Positions 43,736 to 55,082 of a stretch of DNA of 64,000 bases are shown piece by piece. Numbering within the stretch: the stretch's first letter is position 1; each line of letters opens with the position of its first letter. Source of the stretch: Tengunoibacter tsumagoiensis (lineage in GTDB: Bacteria > Chloroflexota > Ktedonobacteria > Ktedonobacterales > Ktedonobacteraceae); NCBI RefSeq assembly GCF_003967535.1, contig NZ_BIFR01000001.1, positions 2,417,001 through 2,481,000 of the forward strand. The letters are read 5' to 3'. The translations under genes and the position numbers were made by a program. Under the pieces are notes generated by a model. That model made no database searches, was not told the DNA's origin, and was given only the letters and a program-made list of their open reading frames with translations.

Positions 43736-45331
43736 ATGCGAGTAGTACAGACGAGATTTCCACGAGGGAAAGTGGTAAGAGAGCGCTATACGGTAGAGGA
43801 GCTACTCGGCCAGGGTGGTTTTGGGGCTGTGTATCGGGTAAGGGATCGGCGGGTAAAAGGCAATCTCTTTGCCCTGAAAGAAGTGGTCGAGCCCAATGTG
43901 CATCAGCGGGCTAGCTTTGCCTTCGAAGGCGAGATTTTAAGACGTTTAGACCATTCGGCTCTCCCTCATGTCTATCGTGTGTTTGAGGATACAAAAAATA
44001 ATCGTCTGTACATGTTAATGGACTATATCGATGGTCCAAATCTAGAGCATCTGCGTCAGCGTCAACCGTTGCAGCGTTTCTCATTTTCCCAGGTTATGCA
44101 GCTCATGGCCCCGATTATTGAAGCCGTGAAGTATTTGCATGCCCAGCAGCCACCGATTATTCATCGTGATATCAAGCCGTCAAATATTATTGTTCCGCTC
44201 GTCAATGAAGCAGGGGCAGTGCTTGTTGATTTTGGTATCGCGAAGGAATATGATCAGGATTCCACAACGACTGCCATTCGGCACTGCTCTCCTGGTTATG
44301 GTGCTCCTGAACAGTATGTTCATGGGACCAGCACACAGACCGATATTTATGGACTGGGGGCGACCTTTTACGCGCTTTTAACGGGAGTCGTTCCTATTGA
44401 TGCTTTGTATCGAATTACCCGTCTGAGTGGTCGTGGCGCGGATCCTCTTGATCTGGCGACGGCTGTGGTACCTACGTTGCCCCCGGCTGTTGCGGAGATC
44501 CTTCAGCGTGCGATGGCTGTAAATAGCCAGGATCGTTTTGCGACGGTAGAGGAGTTCTGGGACGCCCTTCAGAATGTGCCTCATCTTCCGTTAGTACCTA
44601 AAGAGGACCCCATTACCGATCCTGGCCTTGATCTTGAGCTTGAAACTCAGGCTCATTCTCTTGAACAGAGCGATATCTTGTCTTTGATTGCTTCGCCCAC
44701 TTGTGCTCCTGCAACGCCTTTGTCACTTCCACCCTTGCTTGTTCGGCCCTCTCGCCCACGCGGTCAGGTTGTGTTACGAACGACATCGCTCATTGCAATG
44801 ATGCTGGTCGTGATGCTTGTTGCTTTAAGTCTAGGGCTTGCTCTGGGGACAAATGCGTGGTGGGACAAACATCATTTGCAAGTTTCACGTGCTCCAGTCT
44901 CTGTCCCTACCCATTCCTCGTCTTCCTCACCGCTGTTGAAGCAGCCATCTCCTGCTCTCACTCCATCTCCGCCTGCTTCAGACCAGACGGTCTACCCTCA
45001 GTTACAGACAAGCTATTATGGAAATATTCATGATGCACCAGCGGCCAGTGATTCAACGATGGCTCTTTCGCTGATTCAACAGAGTGGTTCGCTCATCAGC
45101 GGATATTTCTCTGCGGGACTCAATCTGATGAGTGATGGGAAATTCACTGGCACTGTCGGAAATGACCGGAAGATTCAATTTCGTGTGTCGATACAAAATA
45201 CCATGCTTCCACTTGTCTTTGCGGGGCGGATTCAAGCGGATGGAAGTATCAGCGGTGCGTATTGTAGCATGGAGAATAATCATTGCAATTATACGAAAGG
45301 GGGCTATGGCAACTGGAGCGTCTCCCCCTGA
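43736..45331 (+). CDS. receptor-like Ser/Thr protein kinase 1
   Basis: 531 aa. Hanks-type kinase domain at residues 18 to about 282: Gly loop GQGGFGAVY, Lys48 (ALKEV), HRDIKPSN with Asp145, DFG at 165-167, APEQY. A ~60-residue linker, one helix (about 346-370, IAMMLVVMLVALSLGLALG) and a Ser/Pro-rich stalk follow. The ~100-residue outer domain starts at QTSYYGNIHDA, ends in YCSMENNHCNY...GGYGNW and contains a Cys pair that could form a disulfide. The ectodomain is not PASTA, and I do not recognise it. It is paired with the next gene, which has the same plan. Confidence 0.9.
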   Translation: MRVVQTRFPRGKVVRERYTVEELLGQGGFGAVYRVRDRRVKGNLFALKEVVEPNVHQRASFAFEGEILRRLDHSALPHVYRVFEDTKNNRLYMLMDYIDGPNLEHLRQRQPLQRFSFSQVMQLMAPIIEAVKYLHAQQPPIIHRDIKPSNIIVPLVNEAGAVLVDFGIAKEYDQDSTTTAIRHCSPGYGAPEQYVHGTSTQTDIYGLGATFYALLTGVVPIDALYRITRLSGRGADPLDLATAVVPTLPPAVAEILQRAMAVNSQDRFATVEEFWDALQNVPHLPLVPKEDPITDPGLDLELETQAHSLEQSDILSLIASPTCAPATPLSLPPLLVRPSRPRGQVVLRTTSLIAMMLVVMLVALSLGLALGTNAWWDKHHLQVSRAPVSVPTHSSSSSPLLKQPSPALTPSPPASDQTVYPQLQTSYYGNIHDAPAASDSTMALSLIQQSGSLISGYFSAGLNLMSDGKFTGTVGNDRKIQFRVSIQNTMLPLVFAGRIQADGSISGAYCSMENNHCNYTKGGYGNWSVSP

Positions 45332-45527
45332 ATACTCTCCGTCGGATGTTCTTCTCTTCCTACCTGCTCGAATGCTGAAACTGCATAGAGCTTCCACCCG
45401 TGTTGTTCTATAGTACGTATAAGATGAGACTTCTCCTATTGGGTCTGTCTCCGTTATGTTTGCGAAAAACCAGGAAAAGCTTTTTGACTTTTAACCATAA
45501 AAAATGATATTGATGAGGTTTGAGAAC

Positions 45528-47159
45528 GTGCAAGATGTCAAAATGACGCTACAGAATGGTAGTGTAGTGCAGGGACGCTACCGTGTGGAAGAGCTCTTGG
45601 GCAAAGGGGGCTTTGGAGCTGTCTATCTTGTACGAGATACACGGCTCGAGGGCAATGTTTTTGCTCTGAAAGAGATTGTTGATGCCAGTCAGAGGGAACG
45701 GGAGAGCTTTACTTTAGAAGGCGAGCTGTTAAAGCGCCTGAATCATCCCTCTTTACCGGCGGTTTATCGGACATTTGAGGATGAGAAGAGGCGTCGGGCC
45801 TATATTCTGATGGATTATATTGCGGGCCCGAACCTTGAGATTGTGCGAAAAGAGATGCCCGAGCATCGTTTATCCCTCTCAATGGTCATGGGAACGATGG
45901 CTCCGATTATTGAGGCCGTCTCTTATCTGCACCATCTCGAGCCCCCCATTGTTCACAGAGATATTAAGCCTTCGAATATTATTATTCCTGGTACTGGTGA
46001 GGGGGCAGTACTGGTTGATTTTGGCATTGCCAAAGAATACGATATGGATGCTACAACGACTGCGATTCGGCGTTGTTCTCCTGGATATGGTGCTCCAGAG
46101 CAGTATGCCAGCGGTACAAATCCTCAGACGGATCTGTATGGTCTGGCCGCTACGTTCTATACGCTGTTAACGGGAGAGGTTCCGATTGATGCACTCTATC
46201 GGATGACGCAGATAGGGAGCAAACGCGGTGATCCATTGCAACCAGTGCATGAAATTATGCCGGATATTCCGCTGTTTGTGTCGGATGCTCTCCAACGCGC
46301 ACTCTCTATTCGCAGTGAGGATCGCTTTGCCACTGTTGAAGAGTTCTGGCAAGCATTGCAGGAAAAGACTATCGAGCGTATCCCTCTTACACCCGCTGTG
46401 GCTCCTCTTGCCTTTCCTGCGCAGACGCAGAAACGTGATCTTCCAGTTACGACTATTATTACCCGGCGTGCTACAGAGGTTATACCTGTGCGTCGAGGAA
46501 AGCAATCACGTATGCTATTGATCCTACTTGCATGTCTGGCATTGCTTGCTCTGCTAAGTGGACTGGTCTGGGGGAGAGGATTACTCTTTTCTGGGATGAG
46601 CGCGCCGCAAAAGGGGACAGCAGTTGTCAGTGCGCCATCTCCTCATCGAACAAGTACAGCGGGAACAAAAACGCCTGAGAGTAAGCCTACGGCTATTCCT
46701 ACCAGCGTTCCTACAAATACCCCTTCTGTAGAGCCAACCACGGTTCCAACGACTGTTCCTACAGCCGTCCCAACCGCCGTTCCCACCACGCCACCAGCAA
46801 GCTATCCCATTCTGGCTGGAGGATATGGAGGGACGATCAATGATCGTTATACCGATCCTGCGACCAGTGTGAGCATGGCTTTGCAGAATGTTCAGCAGCA
46901 GAGTGGCACGCTAAGCGGGTATCTCCTCCTGGGCAATGGTCTTCTCGGCAGCAGCAATTTTACAGGGACAGTGGGGAGCGACAATTCAATCAGTTTTACC
47001 GTTCCCAGTCCTGGCTCTGGCCTGTTGCCCCTTCTGTTTCAGGGGAGCGTTCAGAGTGATCGCAGCATCTCAGGAACCTATTGTAGCTATCGAGGGCAGG
47101 GCCAGTGCGATAAGAGCGCAGGTGGTTGGGGAGATTGGACCGTCAGGCCAACGGCGTAA
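45528..47159 (+). CDS. receptor-like Ser/Thr protein kinase 2
   Basis: Paralogue of the preceding gene with the same layout: kinase domain (GKGGFGAVYL, ALKEIVD, HRDIKPSNII, VDFGIAKEY, GYGAPEQY), linker, one helix (MLLILLACLALLALLSGLVWG) and a Thr/Pro/Val stalk with repeated TVPTTVPTAVPTAVP. The same outer domain follows (YPILAGGYGGTINDRY to YCSYRGQGQCDKSAGGWGDW). I use GTG at 45528, which aligns with the start of kinase 1; in-frame ATGs exist at 45504 and just downstream. 543 aa. The tandem arrangement suggests duplication. Confidence 0.9.
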   Translation: MQDVKMTLQNGSVVQGRYRVEELLGKGGFGAVYLVRDTRLEGNVFALKEIVDASQRERESFTLEGELLKRLNHPSLPAVYRTFEDEKRRRAYILMDYIAGPNLEIVRKEMPEHRLSLSMVMGTMAPIIEAVSYLHHLEPPIVHRDIKPSNIIIPGTGEGAVLVDFGIAKEYDMDATTTAIRRCSPGYGAPEQYASGTNPQTDLYGLAATFYTLLTGEVPIDALYRMTQIGSKRGDPLQPVHEIMPDIPLFVSDALQRALSIRSEDRFATVEEFWQALQEKTIERIPLTPAVAPLAFPAQTQKRDLPVTTIITRRATEVIPVRRGKQSRMLLILLACLALLALLSGLVWGRGLLFSGMSAPQKGTAVVSAPSPHRTSTAGTKTPESKPTAIPTSVPTNTPSVEPTTVPTTVPTAVPTAVPTTPPASYPILAGGYGGTINDRYTDPATSVSMALQNVQQQSGTLSGYLLLGNGLLGSSNFTGTVGSDNSISFTVPSPGSGLLPLLFQGSVQSDRSISGTYCSYRGQGQCDKSAGGWGDWTVRPTA

Positions 47160-47293
47160 GCTTCTTCTCAATACTTTTGCCAGAGCAGATTGAAGCCGTT
47201 CTTTATTGCCTATCGTAGTATACATATTGTTGTACGAAAAAATTCGCTAAATGAAATAACAGATGAACGTGAAAATAGAAGAAGAGGTGTTGT

Positions 47294-47794
47294 ATGTGGC
47301 CGTTTAATCAGAATAATCAACCGATGTATCAGCAGTATGCCAATTCCTGGGACCAGGGAAACTACCATCAGATTCCTCATCAGGAGGCCTGGCAGAATTA
47401 CAATCAATTCATCCAGAATGCGCCCCCTCAGATGGTTGATCAGGTGCATCAACAATATTATCAACAGATGCCTCAGGAACAACGTGGTGGGCTACTTCAA
47501 AGTATTATGAATGGCCTGACCCAGCGTGGCATTGATCCCCGGCAGTCAGGAATTCAGAATACGGATCCATATGCTATGTCACCAGTAGATGCCTCACGTT
47601 TAACGGGTTATGCTCAGCAACAGCAGCCGGATATTCTGCACCAGATCTTTTCGCCAGGGGGAGCATTAGGAAGCCCGATCGCCAAAATGGCTGTCGCAGG
47701 GATTGCAGCTCTGGCGGCTAAGCAGATTTTGGGTGGTGGTGGCTTTGGTGGAGGTGGAAACCTCGGTGGCAATAATCGAGGCGGTCTCTTATAG
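47294..47794 (+). CDS. Gln-rich protein with Gly-rich C-terminus
   Basis: 166-aa protein, not recognised. The N-terminal half is rich in Gln, Asn and Tyr (QNNQPMYQQYANSWDQ; QMVDQVHQQYYQQMPQE). An Ala/Ile-rich helix (PIAKMAVAGIAALAAKQIL) and a Gly/Asn tail (GGGGFGGGGNLGGNNRGG) follow. There is no signal peptide. AGAGG precedes the ATG. It lies between the kinase pair and obgE. The low-complexity plan suggests a self-associating or envelope-associated protein; function is unknown. Confidence 0.6.
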   Translation: MWPFNQNNQPMYQQYANSWDQGNYHQIPHQEAWQNYNQFIQNAPPQMVDQVHQQYYQQMPQEQRGGLLQSIMNGLTQRGIDPRQSGIQNTDPYAMSPVDASRLTGYAQQQQPDILHQIFSPGGALGSPIAKMAVAGIAALAAKQILGGGGFGGGGNLGGNNRGGLL

Positions 47795-47840
47795 CCATCA
47801 AATAATGCGATAACATGAGGCATCCGCAACAATGCCATCA

Positions 47841-47920
47841 GACTCATAGAATGTGGTCTTGTGCCCAATATTTGTCAATAAATAGTTGGACACAAGACCA
47901 CATTCTATGAGTCTCTTTTT
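47841..47920 (+). terminator. strong intrinsic terminator before obgE
   Basis: A 23-bp perfect stem (47841-47863 with 47891-47913), with further pairing inside the loop, is followed by CTTTTTTTT. It ends the transcript of the Gln-rich gene. Confidence 0.85.
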
Positions 47921-48081
47921 TTTGGTGCATACCTGGTCCATGCAAGGAGCCCTGTTTCCCAACCAGAGAGAGGTTACTAGTGCTCTATCGCCCAGTGGTG
48001 ATTTGTGATATACTCCCCTTTGCCGCAAAGATGGTACTAGAGTAGCTACGATAAGAAATTGTGCAGCAAGAACTGCATTAG

Positions 48082-49395
<1,314 letters not shown>

Positions 49396-49410
49396 CCTTT
49401 CCCACACTGA

Positions 49411-49478
49411 TAAGCCAGAATGGGTCCGGCAGATGGTAGCGATCGATTGCTACCATCTGCCGGACCCATTCTGGCTTA
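49411..49478. terminator. 30-bp perfect hairpin after obgE
   Basis: 49411-49440 is the exact reverse complement of 49449-49478 around an 8-nt loop. No T-run follows. Among the longest perfect stems in the window. Confidence 0.75.
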
Positions 49479-49602
49479 ACTTGAATCTCGCCGTTTAAGT
49501 CTACCTACGAAAGAATGAGAGCAGATACGGTCAGAACGCTTTCTTTCAACTTACAAGCTTCTGTTCCAGAAATGATTTATAAAGGCCGGCTGTTTGCTAC
49601 TC

Positions 49603-49631
49603 TTGACGTTGGGGTAGGGGTGTGCTATGCT
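49603..49631 (+). promoter_or_regulatory. promoter of the CHAT protein gene
   Basis: TTGACG (49603-49608), 17-nt spacer, TATGCT (49626-49631) with an upstream TG. Three in-frame ATGs follow (49703, 49727, 49790). Confidence 0.6.
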
Positions 49632-49789
49632 TTAATACGCTTAATTATCAATGAAAAAGGTAAGATTGCCTCCAGACTCAACCTTTCGCCGAGTAGACGT
49701 TCATGAAAGGGTTTCACCGCCCCTGCATGAAACCTTTATTTTCAGAAGAGATTCACAGCACACAGAAGAGCGGGAATAAGACAGATATC

Positions 49790-52700
49790 ATGGGTGAAAC
49801 AGTAACAATATTATTTAATTCGCGCACTGATGGCACATATGAAGTGCAGGTGAAAGAAAGCTGGTCAGGCAACACCGTCTCTGGTGAGTTTCTCCCTCCC
49901 TATTCAAGTAAGCAGGTCAGTGCTCTCCAGAAGAAGCTCAACGGTCTCGATAGCCGGGACTCGGAGCTACGTGATATCGGTCGACGCCTGTATGGAGCCT
50001 TGTGCGGTAATGATCCTAAGCATCTGGAGGCTACTCATCCTCCTGTCCAGACTCTTTTGCACAGTGTGATACATCGTACGTTAAAGCGGCGCGGGACAGT
50101 GGCGTTAACGCTCTGTTTTGGTCCTGGTTGTGAAGAGTTTGTGCGCTATCCCTGGGAGCTTTTGCATAATGGAGATCATTTTCTCCTTGTCTCTGGTATC
50201 TTTACGCTGAGCCGTGCGCTGCTGCGTCCAGATCTGCCAGGAGGCTGTGAGCTTCCAGTTCATCCTCCCTTTCGGGTCCTTTATATCTCCGCATCACCAC
50301 ATGATTGTGCCCCATTGGAGACAGAGCGTAGTTTTGCTGCAATGGAAGAGGCATTGAGTCCGCTGATTGAGAGTGGGCAGATCTTCCTTGATCGTTTAGA
50401 GCCAGCTACCTTTAGTCAACTGGTGCGTTATTTGAATCTTTATGGTGGCGCAGGAATGCTGGATGATAGCGATACGACGATTCCCTGCTATGTTGTGCAT
50501 TTTGATGGGCATGGAGCATATGGGAAGCTTTGCCCGCGTGATGATTGTCGAACCATGAATGGACCAGATATACGCCTGTGTGCACATTGTGGCGCTGGTT
50601 TAACCAGGATTAAAGCTCAGACCTATCTCTGTTTTTGCGATGAGGATGGTTCAAAACGTTTTATTGATACCCAATCTCTGCGTGGCCTCTTTTTGAGTAG
50701 CGATGTGCGCCTTGCAGTATTTGCTGCCTGTGAGACAGCGACCTTTACGGAGAGACGAAAAGGGCCATCACAGGCACATGCGGCTGTTGATGCGACATTG
50801 GCCACAGCTCTTGTGACAGCCCAGGTTCCTGCGGTTGTAGCAATGCCATTCTCCTTGCAGGATGATCTGAGTCCAACGTTTATGTATCATTTTTATGAAG
50901 CTCTTGCTGAGGGGCGAACGCTTGAGGAGGCTCTTTCGCGAGCCCGGCAAGCCCTTCTTCCAATGCAACAGAAGAGCTGGTTTATCCCTGTGCTTTATCG
51001 TCATGTTACTGATGGTGATGAGGGACCAGCGCCCCTGATTATGACGGGGGATACTATCGGCGATCATGGTCATCCTCTCGTCCATCTGGGCCCTCCAGCT
51101 ACATTTGTTGGACGTGGAAGAGAATTAAAAGAGCTCAATGATCTGGTATTGGCAGCTACAGGTGAGAAGCGATCGGAGCGCTCTAGTAGACCTCGGACGG
51201 CCTTTACCCATCATATTGCGATTACAGGTTCTGGTGGCATTGGCAAAAGTGCTCTGGCCCTTGAGATTGTACGACGTAATCGCGAGAAATTTCAGGGTGG
51301 TATTATGGGCCTCTCCCTTCAGGATGGCAAATCATTTGCTGATGGACTGGGAGAACTGATCACTACTCTGCGCATCCCAGTGCGCAATCTTCCAACTGTT
51401 GATGTCAAACAACGGGTGCGACTGGTTCAAGGGACTCTACGTTCTCTTGCCAGTCGTGAGCTCTCCAGCCTTTTATTAATTGATGGTTTTGAAGAGATTA
51501 GCGAGCGAGCAGAGCTAGAGCGCTGGCTCCAATTTCTAGCAGGGCTGCCTCAGGAAGTTGTGGTCATGGTTACCTCTCGCTCGAACCCTGAACATATGCT
51601 GGTCGTGGATGGCCCGCACTGCCGCTGGTATGAATATCGTGTTGGCAAGATGGCGGAGTCTGATCTCCTCAATCTGTTTACTGAGCTTGCAGCAGCCAGT
51701 GGCCTGGATCAACGTATCCATCTAGATGATCCTCATCAACAGCGAGTTATGCGCGAGATCTGTCAATTATTAGATGGCTATCCTTTAGGTGCTGAGCTGA
51801 TCTTTGGGACTGCTCGCTCAATAGGCGGAACAGTCTATGCCCCAGAGGCTTCTACACGATCATTAGAAGAGGTACGTGACGAGTTGAGAGAGAGCCCGCT
51901 TGCAGGTATCCTCGCAGTGCTAGAGGTCTCCTATCGACGTTTGAAGCCTGCTGCCGCTCTCCTGCTCTCGTATCTCTCGGCCTTTAAGTTGCCTTTTAAT
52001 CGAGAACAGATCCTCCTCCTCGTGACTGCGGCGCAGCAACATCTTCAATCACCCCAGTTGTCGAGGGAGACTGAGCCCTCATCATCTGGCCAGCAACTGG
52101 CTCAAGAACTTGTGAAGGACTGGCGTGCTGCTCGCGATGAGCTTGTACAGGCATCATTTATGCAATTTGATGGACGTGGCTATGTTATTCACCCTCAGGT
52201 TGCTCACTTTGCTCTTGCCCATCTGCCTGCCAATGAGCGGCGGCGCGTCCATCGTGTTGTGGCAGAGTATTATAGTCATCTGCCTCAGCCCAGACCTGAA
52301 GAATGGTTTGCCTCATTTGAGCATCTGGAGGCTGCAGGAGATTCTCAGGATCTTCGTGAGGCCAGTAATGTGGCGGTGCGTGCTTCGTGGGTCCTGGCCG
52401 GCAGAGGGTATACCCTTGAATTGCAGCAATTGTTGCGTCGGGCTGCGGTTCATGCATCACGCCTTAAAGAGAGGGCATTGGAGGGGCGAATTCAATGTCG
52501 TTTAGGAGCCATTTTGCGGCAGATGGGTCAGTATGCCGAGGCCAATGCCTGTCTGCATGGGAGCCTGAGTCTGTTAAAGCAGCAAGAAGAATGTGCCGAT
52601 GTCCCCTGGACCCTCTATGAGCTAGCAAGGCTCCAATTAGAGGAAGGGAATCTTCAGCAAGCCAGGAAGTATGTACAGGAGGGCCAGCGGCTTTTCCATG

Positions 52701-53506
52701 AGATGGCAAATAGCAAGGGCGAGGGCTGGTGCCAGATAGTGCTTGCGGAGATTCAGCAGGAATGTGCCGATTATGTAGGAGCTCTGGAGCTATTAGAGCA
52801 GGCATTGCTCAACTTCTTGCAGGAAAGCGAAGGGGTTGGTCTGGCTACGGCCTGGTTAGAGAGAGGCCGTATCTTTACCGCTCAGGGCAGATATGAAGAA
52901 GCTATACAAGAATATCATGAGGCACAGGCTATTTTTACTGAACAAGGCCTGATGAGTTCTCAGGCCTGGGTACAGGTACAGCAGAGCATTGCGTACCTGG
53001 CTTTAGCTCAACGAGAGTCTGCGGAAAAGCTAGTGCGGGAGGCCCTGACGCTGTTTCGTGAACAGAAGTTTCCGTTAGGGATTGCTTACTCGCTTGGTGT
53101 AATGGGAGCGATTCTAGTGCAGCGCTCTGACCTGATGACCGCTCGTGCCTGTTACGAGGAAGCCAGAGCTCTTTTTAGTGCTTCTGGTAATCGCATTGCG
53201 CTGGCCTGGATAGGAAACGCACAGGGGGAATTGGAACTGGCAGAAGGCGAAGCGCTAGAGGCCAGGAACTGTTATGAGCAGGCTCGGCTTCTGGCGCAAG
53301 AGCATGGTGCGCTCCGGTTAGTCTGTGATGCCTTTGTTGGTCTGGGTGATGTTGCACAGGAAATGCATGCGACAGAAGAGGCCGATGGTTATTATCAGCA
53401 AGCGGCAGAGATAGCTACAGAGCTCAAACTGCCGCTTAAGAACAGAAATTTTTTGCAGAGCCAGATGGCAACAGCTCCCAAGCCAGCCCGAAGCGTCGAG
53501 ACATAG
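49790..53506 (+). CDS. CHAT protease - STAND NTPase - TPR protein
   Basis: 1,238 aa counted from MGETVTILF, where the conserved part begins; ATGs at 49703 and 49727 are alternatives, and none has a good binding site. Residues about 90-410 form a caspase-like CHAT domain with His241 (VVHFDGHGAYG) and Cys314 (VFAACETAT). Between them, four Cys (248, 253, 264, 267) form an inserted zinc ribbon. Residues about 435-800 form a signal-transduction ATPase: FVGRGRELKEL, Walker A GSGGIGKS at 480-487, Walker B LLLIDGFEE, TSRSN. From about 870 onward come many TPR-type helical repeats. Such proteins sense a trigger by their repeats and activate a death or processing protease. A defence or developmental role is inferred. 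Confidence 0.85.
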   Translation: MGETVTILFNSRTDGTYEVQVKESWSGNTVSGEFLPPYSSKQVSALQKKLNGLDSRDSELRDIGRRLYGALCGNDPKHLEATHPPVQTLLHSVIHRTLKRRGTVALTLCFGPGCEEFVRYPWELLHNGDHFLLVSGIFTLSRALLRPDLPGGCELPVHPPFRVLYISASPHDCAPLETERSFAAMEEALSPLIESGQIFLDRLEPATFSQLVRYLNLYGGAGMLDDSDTTIPCYVVHFDGHGAYGKLCPRDDCRTMNGPDIRLCAHCGAGLTRIKAQTYLCFCDEDGSKRFIDTQSLRGLFLSSDVRLAVFAACETATFTERRKGPSQAHAAVDATLATALVTAQVPAVVAMPFSLQDDLSPTFMYHFYEALAEGRTLEEALSRARQALLPMQQKSWFIPVLYRHVTDGDEGPAPLIMTGDTIGDHGHPLVHLGPPATFVGRGRELKELNDLVLAATGEKRSERSSRPRTAFTHHIAITGSGGIGKSALALEIVRRNREKFQGGIMGLSLQDGKSFADGLGELITTLRIPVRNLPTVDVKQRVRLVQGTLRSLASRELSSLLLIDGFEEISERAELERWLQFLAGLPQEVVVMVTSRSNPEHMLVVDGPHCRWYEYRVGKMAESDLLNLFTELAAASGLDQRIHLDDPHQQRVMREICQLLDGYPLGAELIFGTARSIGGTVYAPEASTRSLEEVRDELRESPLAGILAVLEVSYRRLKPAAALLLSYLSAFKLPFNREQILLLVTAAQQHLQSPQLSRETEPSSSGQQLAQELVKDWRAARDELVQASFMQFDGRGYVIHPQVAHFALAHLPANERRRVHRVVAEYYSHLPQPRPEEWFASFEHLEAAGDSQDLREASNVAVRASWVLAGRGYTLELQQLLRRAAVHASRLKERALEGRIQCRLGAILRQMGQYAEANACLHGSLSLLKQQEECADVPWTLYELARLQLEEGNLQQARKYVQEGQRLFHEMANSKGEGWCQIVLAEIQQECADYVGALELLEQALLNFLQESEGVGLATAWLERGRIFTAQGRYEEAIQEYHEAQAIFTEQGLMSSQAWVQVQQSIAYLALAQRESAEKLVREALTLFREQKFPLGIAYSLGVMGAILVQRSDLMTARACYEEARALFSASGNRIALAWIGNAQGELELAEGEALEARNCYEQARLLAQEHGALRLVCDAFVGLGDVAQEMHATEEADGYYQQAAEIATELKLPLKNRNFLQSQMATAPKPARSVET

Positions 53507-53524
53507 TGAGAATTAGAATTAGAA

Positions 53525-54832
53525 TTAGAGTTTGCGCAGCACTGGTTTCATCACGAAAAGAAAGAGTGAGTAAAGCCCAACAATTGAGGAACAGATCAGC
53601 ACAGTGAGAGGCCCTCCAACGAGAGCAATCAGGCCACTGGCAGGAAAGTCTCCCAATGGTCGTACCCCCATAATCAAAAGTGTATTCAGGCTCATTACCC
53701 GTCCTCGCATCTGTGGTGGCACGCGGGTCTGTAACAAAGTAATAGTTGTGGCTCCAACACCGTTCTGTGAGATGCCAAAGATAAAGAGGCTGAACAGTGA
53801 TAAGAGAAAGCTATGGCTAACGGCAAAGATCAATAGTGAGGCCGTCCAGATGAATAAAGAACAGAGCAACAAGAGCCCCTTGGAGCGAAAATCGCCAAGT
53901 GAAGCGACGGTAAGAGCCCCGATAATTGTTCCTAAGCCAGCCGCCGAGAAGAGTAAGCCCAATTGAACGGGATTTATATGGAGAATCTGCGCTCCAAAAA
54001 TGGGCAAGATGAGCGTGTTTGAGGGTCCAAAGAAGAGAAGTGCGCCATACCCCGACAGGACCCATGGCAGAGCCTCATCTCTTTTTATCGTTACTAAAGA
54101 TGCCTTGATTGAAGCCAGCAGAGGCCCTCTTTTGGCCATACTCTCCTCTGCATCTGCCGGGAGACGTAGTAGATACAGGACCGCCAGTACACCAAGAAAA
54201 CTCAACGCATTCAGAAAGAAATTGCCCGCATAAGGGAAGAGGCTTCCCTTCGCAAAGCCAAAGGGGCCCTCCAAAGAAGTGAACAGTTGTAGAAACACCC
54301 CGGCCAGAGCAGGTCCAACAAAGGCTGCTCCATTGAACACAATAGATTGAAGAGAGACGGCATTCATCAGATCTTCTTTTGGGACCAGTATTGGGACCAG
54401 AGAAGAGCGAGCTGGCTGGTCAAAGCTGAGCACAGTGCCAGACAGGAAGGCCAGTATAATAATCATCCAGACCTGAATCACACCCGTAATCGTGAGTACA
54501 CCTAGAATTGCAGCCAGGAGCATTGACAGGGTCTGCGTAATCAAGAGAAAGCGCCGTTTGTCGCTCTGATCTGCGATGCTCCCTCCAATAAACGCAAAGA
54601 TAAAGAATGAAGCGGCCTGTGCCAGCGAGACCAGACCCAGAGCAACGGGTGAATAATGGGTTATTTGTAATACCAGAAGGCTCTGGGAGACAATCTGTAG
54701 CCATGTCCCAACCGAGGAGACGATCAGACTAACCCAGAGTAAGAGAAAATTGCGATGGCGCAGGGCGCGAAACGTCTGGACTCGTGGTCGCTCAGTCTTG
54801 ATCTGCGGAGTCGATGATGGTGTTATGCTCAT
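53525..54832 (-). CDS. MFS exporter (EntS/DUF894-like)
   Basis: 435 aa, twelve predicted helices. Starts RHRNFLLLWVSLIVSSVGTW, followed by the MFS signature loop GGSIADQSDKRR. FDQPARSSLVPILVPKEDLMNAV is typical of the EntS/macrolide-efflux branch. A drug or siderophore exporter by family; substrate unknown. No clear ribosome binding site is seen before the ATG. It is convergent with the CHAT gene, only 18 bp apart. Confidence 0.88.
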   Translation of the reverse strand: MSITPSSTPQIKTERPRVQTFRALRHRNFLLLWVSLIVSSVGTWLQIVSQSLLVLQITHYSPVALGLVSLAQAASFFIFAFIGGSIADQSDKRRFLLITQTLSMLLAAILGVLTITGVIQVWMIIILAFLSGTVLSFDQPARSSLVPILVPKEDLMNAVSLQSIVFNGAAFVGPALAGVFLQLFTSLEGPFGFAKGSLFPYAGNFFLNALSFLGVLAVLYLLRLPADAEESMAKRGPLLASIKASLVTIKRDEALPWVLSGYGALLFFGPSNTLILPIFGAQILHINPVQLGLLFSAAGLGTIIGALTVASLGDFRSKGLLLLCSLFIWTASLLIFAVSHSFLLSLFSLFIFGISQNGVGATTITLLQTRVPPQMRGRVMSLNTLLIMGVRPLGDFPASGLIALVGGPLTVLICSSIVGLYSLFLFVMKPVLRKL

Positions 54833-54990
54833 AAATAAACTATGTTTGATCCTCTCTGTTTTTGGGTGTCATGCTTTCTATAGACGCTGCTTCTGAGCAG
54901 AATGGGGAAGCGTGTGATGTTTCCCTCTTTCAAAAGAAGATGACAGAGAATATCCTTATTTTCAGGATAGCATGATTGTGGTGGCATCGT

Positions 54991-55060
54991 GAAGAGACAA
55001 TACAGGCCATCTATTTTGACAACATATCGTCAAATAATAGATGGCCTGTACTGTCTCTTC
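54991..55060 (-). terminator. long hairpin after mraY
   Basis: 54991-55015 pairs with 55036-55060 at 24 of 25 positions. It lies just past the mraY stop on the minus strand. Confidence 0.6.
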
Positions 55061-55082
55061 ATCTCAGGTGTGATGAGTCAGA

